Below are positions 60,039 through 64,000 of a stretch of 64,000 bases of DNA, one piece after another. The notes below the pieces were generated by a model, which was not told the DNA's origin, did no database searches, and was given only the letters and a program-made list of their open reading frames with translations. The position numbers were made by a program, and so were the translations under genes. Origin of the DNA: Streptomyces sp. Sge12 (GTDB lineage Bacteria; Actinomycetota; Actinomycetes; Streptomycetales; Streptomycetaceae); contig NZ_CP020555.1 in assembly GCF_002080455.1 (NCBI RefSeq), positions 930,001 to 994,000 of the forward strand, written 5' to 3'. Numbering within the stretch: the stretch's first letter is position 1; the number at the start of each line of letters is the position of its first letter.

Positions 60039-60341
60039 GTGTCGTGGAACCAACGGGACACAGGCGCAGCACGCTGCCTGGCGCGCGCCGGGGTCCTGGC
60101 CGCACTGGCCGCGGCCCTGGTGAACTGCTCCTCCAGCACTCACACTCAGCCGGAGGAAACGGCCGAGTACCGGGACGGACGGGAGTCCGGGGTCCTGCTC
60201 CACGAGGAGGGTGCCTGGCCGAACGTCGGCGAGGCCAGGGCTGAAGTCCTGTGCGAATTCGCCGCCCGGACCGACTACGACGAGGGCCCCGAGAAGAAGG
60301 CGTTCATCGCCGGCTGCGTGAGCGGGCTCCGCTCCCCCTGA
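60039..60341 (+). CDS. Small putative lipoprotein
   Basis: Encodes 100 aa from GTG 60039, with GGGGGA upstream. A signal helix (RAGVLAALAAALVNC) ends at a lipobox-like Leu-Val-Asn-Cys. The mature part has two further Cys (VLCEFAARTDYDEGPEKKAF, IAGCVSGL) that probably form a disulfide. Membrane-anchored on the outside; function unknown. Confidence 0.65.
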   Translation: MSWNQRDTGAARCLARAGVLAALAAALVNCSSSTHTQPEETAEYRDGRESGVLLHEEGAWPNVGEARAEVLCEFAARTDYDEGPEKKAFIAGCVSGLRSP

Positions 60342-60510
60342 CCCGCCTTCGTCGGCCGGGGCACCAAGCGGAAGGTGACGGGCAAAAGGGGGCGGGCGGT
60401 GATCCGGCCAGCGCACCGGGAGGCGCTGTTGACCCTGGGGCGGACGGTTGCCCACCATCCGGGCGCGATCGGGCAAACCCGTTCCACCGCCAGCCACGGT
60501 AGGGATCGAG

Positions 60511-60903
60511 ATGACGTTCTTTCGACGCGCGTCAGCCGCTGTGGCGGCTGTGCTGTTCAGCGGTCTCCTGCTCGCACCGACGGCCGGCGCCGCGGGCGTA
60601 CCGGCCCCGGGCCTGAGGCCGCTCACCACCTTCGACGATGTGGACAAGAACAGGGCGCAGGTCACGTACGGGCCCTACTTCATCCGGGCCGTGCACAGCG
60701 GCAAGTGCCTGGACGTCGAGGGCGGTACCGGCGCCACCGGCGACGGCGTCAACGTCTTCCAGTGGTCCTGCCTCGGCTCCGGACAGACCAACCAGCAGTG
60801 GGCGTTTCAGTCGATCAACGGTCTCCGCCCCATCGGAATCCTCCGGTCGGGCCGCTCGGCAGGCGGGGATCCGACACGACTGCCTGCGTGTCGTCTCCGG
60901 TGA
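60511..60903 (+). CDS. Secreted ricin-type lectin domain protein, truncated
   Basis: Encodes 130 aa. ATG 60511 follows AGGGATCGAG. Signal peptide: RRASAAVAAVLFSGLLLAPT...AGA. One RICIN repeat is clear (YFIRAVHSGKCLDVEGG, GVNVFQWSCLGSGQTNQQWA). After FQSINGL the sequence turns Arg/Pro-rich and stops, 17 bases before the BtrH-type gene. A full domain would hold further QxW repeats, so the gene has lost its 3' part. Confidence 0.7.
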   Translation: MTFFRRASAAVAAVLFSGLLLAPTAGAAGVPAPGLRPLTTFDDVDKNRAQVTYGPYFIRAVHSGKCLDVEGGTGATGDGVNVFQWSCLGSGQTNQQWAFQSINGLRPIGILRSGRSAGGDPTRLPACRLR

Positions 60904-60920
60904 AGAGGAGAATGCACGGC

Positions 60921-61904
60921 ATGGCCATGGTGAAGGACACTGATGTCCGCGGTATGCAGCACTGTGAGACGACGGCGCTGGGCGTGCTGCTGCGGCACGA
61001 GGGACTCGACCTGTCCGAGCCCATGCTGTTCGGGCTCGGCTCCGGGTTGTCCTTCATCTACTGGGACAGCAAAAGCATGGGCTTTCCCTTCCTGGGAGGC
61101 CGGGTCAAGCCGTTCGAGCTCACCAAGAACCTGACCGGCGTACTCGGACTCGAGCTTCTGGTCGCGGAGACCACCTCCCCGCGCAAGGCGTGGCAGAACG
61201 TGGCGGCGCCCATCGATGCCGGTCGGCCGGTCGGCCTTCAGCTCGACAGCTACCACCTGGACTACTTCAGCACCAAGGTCCATTTCGGCGGGCACGTCGT
61301 GGCCATGTACGGCTACGACGAGCAGGACGCCCACCTCGTGGACACCGCCCCACAGGGGGGAGCCGTCTCGACCAGTCTCGCCAGCCTGGCCAGAGCCAGG
61401 GCCGAGCGCGGCCCCATGACCGCCAAGAACCGCTCCTTCACCATCACGGCACCCATCGGCCTGACGCCACCGCACGACCGGATCATCCCCGCGATCAAGG
61501 CCTGCGCCGACGCCTTCTTGCACCCGCCCATCGCGAACCTGGGCCACCGCGGCATCGAGAAGACCGCGGCGCACGTGCCGAAATGGCTTCAGCGCAGCGA
61601 CAACCCGCGCCAGGACCTGGCGCAGGCCGCCGTCCTCATGGAGAGGGCCGGCACCGGCGGCGCCCTGTTCCGCAATCTCTACCGGGACTTCCTCGCCGAG
61701 TGCGCCCAGCTCATCGACAGCAGGCACCTGCGCACGGGTCACAGCCTGTATGCCGAGGCCGCCGCCCTCTGGACACAGGTGGCCGCGCTCATCGCGACGG
61801 CAGGCGAATCCGGCGACGCGAACCATCTCGTGGAGGCCGGCTCCGTCCTTCGTGAACTCGCGCGTATCGAGCGCGATGCGATGCGGGAACTCTCCCTGCT
61901 CTAG
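60921..61904 (+). CDS. BtrH N-terminal domain protein (DUF4872-like)
   Basis: Encodes 327 aa. ATG 60921 is chosen among three close ATGs because GAGGAG lies 10 bases upstream. The BtrH domain is clear: GMQHCETTALGVLLRHEGLD, LSEPMLFGLGSGLSFIYWDS, PVGLQLDSYHLDYF, and the His in FGGHVVAMYGYDEQDAHLVD. The Cys/His pair gives a papain-like acyltransferase site. BtrH moves an acyl group from a carrier protein to butirosin precursors; other members act in peptide natural products. The C-terminal half is helical. No carrier protein is adjacent, so the substrate is unknown. Confidence 0.82.
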   Translation: MAMVKDTDVRGMQHCETTALGVLLRHEGLDLSEPMLFGLGSGLSFIYWDSKSMGFPFLGGRVKPFELTKNLTGVLGLELLVAETTSPRKAWQNVAAPIDAGRPVGLQLDSYHLDYFSTKVHFGGHVVAMYGYDEQDAHLVDTAPQGGAVSTSLASLARARAERGPMTAKNRSFTITAPIGLTPPHDRIIPAIKACADAFLHPPIANLGHRGIEKTAAHVPKWLQRSDNPRQDLAQAAVLMERAGTGGALFRNLYRDFLAECAQLIDSRHLRTGHSLYAEAAALWTQVAALIATAGESGDANHLVEAGSVLRELARIERDAMRELSLL

Positions 61905-61982
61905 GGGCCGTCCAGCGGATCGAGCCAGCGGCGGAACGACCGGCTGCCGCCGTGGCCCCGGACCGGTGAGCGGTGTCGAGTC

Positions 61983-62020
61983 GTCCCGTGCGGGGGCGTT
62001 GAAGTGCCCCCGCACGGGAC
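61983..62020. terminator. Strong hairpin terminator between convergent genes
   Basis: Fifteen-base perfect arms, GTCCCGTGCGGGGGC and GCCCCCGCACGGGAC, with an 8-base loop, between the BtrH-type gene and the LAxTG surface-protein gene. Confidence 0.75.
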
Positions 62021-62084
62021 TCGCCGGCGTCCCTCGCGGGCGTGGCGCCGTGCACGGCGTGTGGGCCGTGTACGGCGTGTGCCG

Positions 62085-63383
62085 TTACGCCGAACGGCGC
62101 CGCCGGGCCATGGCGTACAGGGCTCCGCCGAGCGTCACGGCCGCGGCGGCGAGTCCGCCCGCGGCCAGCGCGGCGGATCCGGTGTTGGCCAGGTTGCCGC
62201 CGGTACCGCCGTTCGGGGCCGGGGTGTTGCCGGTGCCCGGGGCGGTGCTCGCGGAGGCGGAGGCCGAGGGCGCGGTCGAGGCGGACGGGCTCGGGGAGGC
62301 CGAGGCCGTGGCGGACGTCGACGGGCCGGGCTGCGCCCCGTCGGCCGGCGTCACGGTGATGGTGAGCCCGGCCGAGTTGTTGCCGAGGTCACGGTCGATG
62401 TCGGCGATGTTGAGACGGCCGGGACCTCGGTCGGTCTTGTACCGGTACTCGCCGTGGTAGGTGCCCGGCTTGACCCACGGCTCGATCTTGAAGGTTCCCT
62501 TGACCGAGCGGCCGGTCCCGCCGAACACCCGGCGGCCCTCCGGGCCCGGGCGGCCACCGACGAAGCTGATGCCGGGCGGCAGCACGAACTCTGCTTCCAC
62601 CACGGTGTCGTCGAGGGCCGTGGTGGCGACCGAAGCGGTGCCCTTGATCTGCCAGCCCGGGTTGAGCAGCACCTGGCCGCCGGCCGGGCCGCTGCCGGTC
62701 GCCCCGTCCACGGTGAAGTCGACCTGGTTCGCCGGGTTTCCGACCGGCACCTCGCGACCCCAGAAGCGCCACTCCTTGAACGCCTCGGACGGTATGACCT
62801 TGACAGCGGCGGCGGTTCCCTTGACCCCGCCCTGCTGCGGCTTGTAGACCGGCTTGCCGCCCGGGGTCCAGGTGACGTAGAAGAGGTCCCGCCAGAGCTC
62901 CGGGGTCGCGGTGATGTTCAGCCCCGTGTCGAGGCGGTAGTACTTACCCGGCTCGAAGGTGCCGGTGAAACTGCAGAACAGGTACTCGTCACGGTACTCC
63001 CGCACCGGGTCGACCTTGAAGTGTTCGCAGTTCGACGGCCGTTCCTGAGCATTCAGTTCCAGGCCCGGCGGCAGGTGGACGCCCAGCTCCGCCCCCTGGA
63101 CGGGCTTGTCGCCGGTGACTTTGAAGCCCAGCCGGAGGCTCTGCTTCTGGCCGTTCTCGACCGTGGTGTCGAGGAGCTCCTCGGAGGTGACGAGTCCGCC
63201 GAACGGGTCCGGGTCGCCCTCGGGCTGGTTCGGGCCCTGCTTGCCGACCTCGGTGGCCGGCGCCACCGGGCTCGGCACCGGCGCGGCCTGGGCACTGGTC
63301 GCGGCGCCCAACACCACCGTTCCCACGGCCAGAGCCGCTCCGATCCGCTGCGCTGCAGTGCTGTGCGTGCGGTTCAACCGCAT
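62085..63383 (-). CDS. LAxTG-anchored cell-surface protein
   Basis: Encodes 432 aa from ATG 63383 (a TTG precedes it). Signal peptide: RIGAALAVGTVVLGAATSAQ-A. About 60-345 is a beta-rich surface region (LRLGFKVTGDKPVQGAELGV, GEYRYKTDRGPGRLNIAD). A Ser/Ala/Pro linker follows, then LANTG, a hydrophobic helix (ALAAGGLAAAAVTLGGALYA) and RRRRSA. LAxTG is the sorting signal used by class E sortases in Streptomyces. It should be linked to peptidoglycan. No sortase gene is in the window. Ligand unknown. Confidence 0.88.
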   Translation of the reverse strand: MRLNRTHSTAAQRIGAALAVGTVVLGAATSAQAAPVPSPVAPATEVGKQGPNQPEGDPDPFGGLVTSEELLDTTVENGQKQSLRLGFKVTGDKPVQGAELGVHLPPGLELNAQERPSNCEHFKVDPVREYRDEYLFCSFTGTFEPGKYYRLDTGLNITATPELWRDLFYVTWTPGGKPVYKPQQGGVKGTAAAVKVIPSEAFKEWRFWGREVPVGNPANQVDFTVDGATGSGPAGGQVLLNPGWQIKGTASVATTALDDTVVEAEFVLPPGISFVGGRPGPEGRRVFGGTGRSVKGTFKIEPWVKPGTYHGEYRYKTDRGPGRLNIADIDRDLGNNSAGLTITVTPADGAQPGPSTSATASASPSPSASTAPSASASASTAPGTGNTPAPNGGTGGNLANTGSAALAAGGLAAAAVTLGGALYAMARRRRSA

Positions 63384-63563
63384 CAAGATGGTCCCCCTCG
63401 TGTCGCATGGGTCGGACGTTCGAGTACGCCCGACTCCTGTACGACCGACGGGGGGCCTGATCGGTTGCCCGGAATGATCAAGAAATCGGCGGGCGGTATC
63501 CCGACGACCGTTGTGCCGTACGGGCGTTGGGCGCGCGGGCGGCGGGCTCGGCGGGTGCCGGTG

Positions 63564-64000
63564 TCACAGCTGGGGGACGTACGGGGCGAGGCCGACGATG
63601 ACGATGGACCGTTCGCCCGGACCTGGCTCGGAGCCCGCGCGGACCGGGCCGACGTAGTGGCTGACCCTGTGGTCGTGGACGGCGTAGCCATCCAGTGGGT
63701 CGGTGAGGGTGAAGTCGGCGTGGATGTCCGCCCACGGGTCCTCGGGCTGGAGGCCTGCGCTGCCCGGTGTCGCGATGACGTTCTGCCCGCCGGTGACGTT
63801 GGTACGGCTGATCAGGTGGGCGAAGGTGAACGTGCTGGCCGAGCCTCCGTCCTGGTGCAAGCAGTTCGGGGAGGAAACGGCGAGCTGGCCGGGACGGTCG
63901 ACGCCGAGTCTGATCAGGTGGACTCCGGCCCACAGCGGCCGTCTCCCCAGGTCCCTCATGGACAGGACCTGCTCGATGTCCCAGCGCAGGAGTCGCAACA
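63564..64000 (-). CDS. 2OG-Fe dioxygenase family protein (5' partial)
   Basis: The C-terminal 144 residues are visible; the gene starts beyond the window. The pattern VSSPNCLHQDGGSASTFTFA, HLISRTNVTGGQNVIATPG and YAVHDHRVSHYVGPVRAG fits the PF10014-type 2-oxoglutarate/Fe dioxygenases (His-x-Asp in HQDG and a distal His). Members hydroxylate free amino acids, such as isoleucine. Cytosolic; substrate unknown. Confidence 0.75.
   Translation of the reverse strand, partial: LRLLRWDIEQVLSMRDLGRRPLWAGVHLIRLGVDRPGQLAVSSPNCLHQDGGSASTFTFAHLISRTNVTGGQNVIATPGSAGLQPEDPWADIHADFTLTDPLDGYAVHDHRVSHYVGPVRAGSEPGPGERSIVIVGLAPYVPQL

Overview
The window is chromosomal DNA of very high G+C content, with dense short-spaced operons, GTG starts next to ATG, and many families typical of Streptomyces: SpoIIE-type phosphatases with STAS and HATPase partners, an XRE/DUF5753-type regulator, DUF5133, LAxTG surface proteins, and 'RRHVD' sulfur leader peptides. 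I infer a Streptomyces chromosome. I saw no rRNA, tRNA, CRISPR array, transposase or prophage module.

Layout. 1-3.7 kb: secreted and surface proteins (a parallel beta-helix protein cut by the window edge, a glycine-rich protein, two small secreted proteins). 3.9-8.3 kb: a TetR regulator and a compact class IV lanthipeptide locus. This locus has a 41-residue precursor gene (4664-4789, minus) divergent from a 934-residue LanL synthetase, with a palindrome between them and a related site on the far side. 8.5-21.2 kb: Eis-like acetyltransferase, PRC-barrel proteins, a GAF-GAF-SpoIIE phosphatase, CorA, a desaturase, a three-gene rsbQ-rsbP-rsbV-like operon, a phospholipase-D-type enzyme and an XRE regulator. 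22-26.6 kb: a DUF3494 ice-binding-like secreted protein, a DUF5819/HTTM pair that recalls SdpA/SdpB, a DoxX-like protein and YceI.

26.6-33.9 kb is a sulfur-scavenging block. An Ssu-like monooxygenase and ABC transporter, then metY-metX, are each preceded by a tiny 'RRHVD...C' leader peptide. 34-41 kb is a signalling block: STAS - LuxR response regulator - PAS histidine kinase - single-domain receiver in an overlapping operon, then a HATPase anti-sigma-like protein, an HTH-receiver protein, and a CHASE3/HAMP kinase coupled to a receiver-PP2C phosphatase. 41-46.7 kb: a methyltransferase-CDGSH-diiron-oxidase-like operon, hemerythrin, a holin-like/DUF3618/DUF4235 operon, a second HATPase protein, and a near-identical second copy of the 53-aa hydrophobic/PRC-barrel gene pair from 13.9-14.7 kb.

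46.7-64 kb: MerR/YhgE divergent pair with twin palindromes, a 548-aa repeat protein, a P450, a serine/threonine kinase separated from its beta-propeller by a frameshift, a PAS-PAS-SpoIIE-HATPase phosphatase, an aldo/keto reductase remnant, an MmyB-type regulator, a PEBP protein, a universal stress protein, several small membrane and lipoproteins, a truncated ricin-type lectin, a BtrH-domain protein, an LAxTG surface protein and a partial 2OG-Fe dioxygenase.

Together the region looks like a stress, partner-switching and nutrient-response segment with one small peptide natural-product locus. All functions come from motifs read by eye; no database search was possible.
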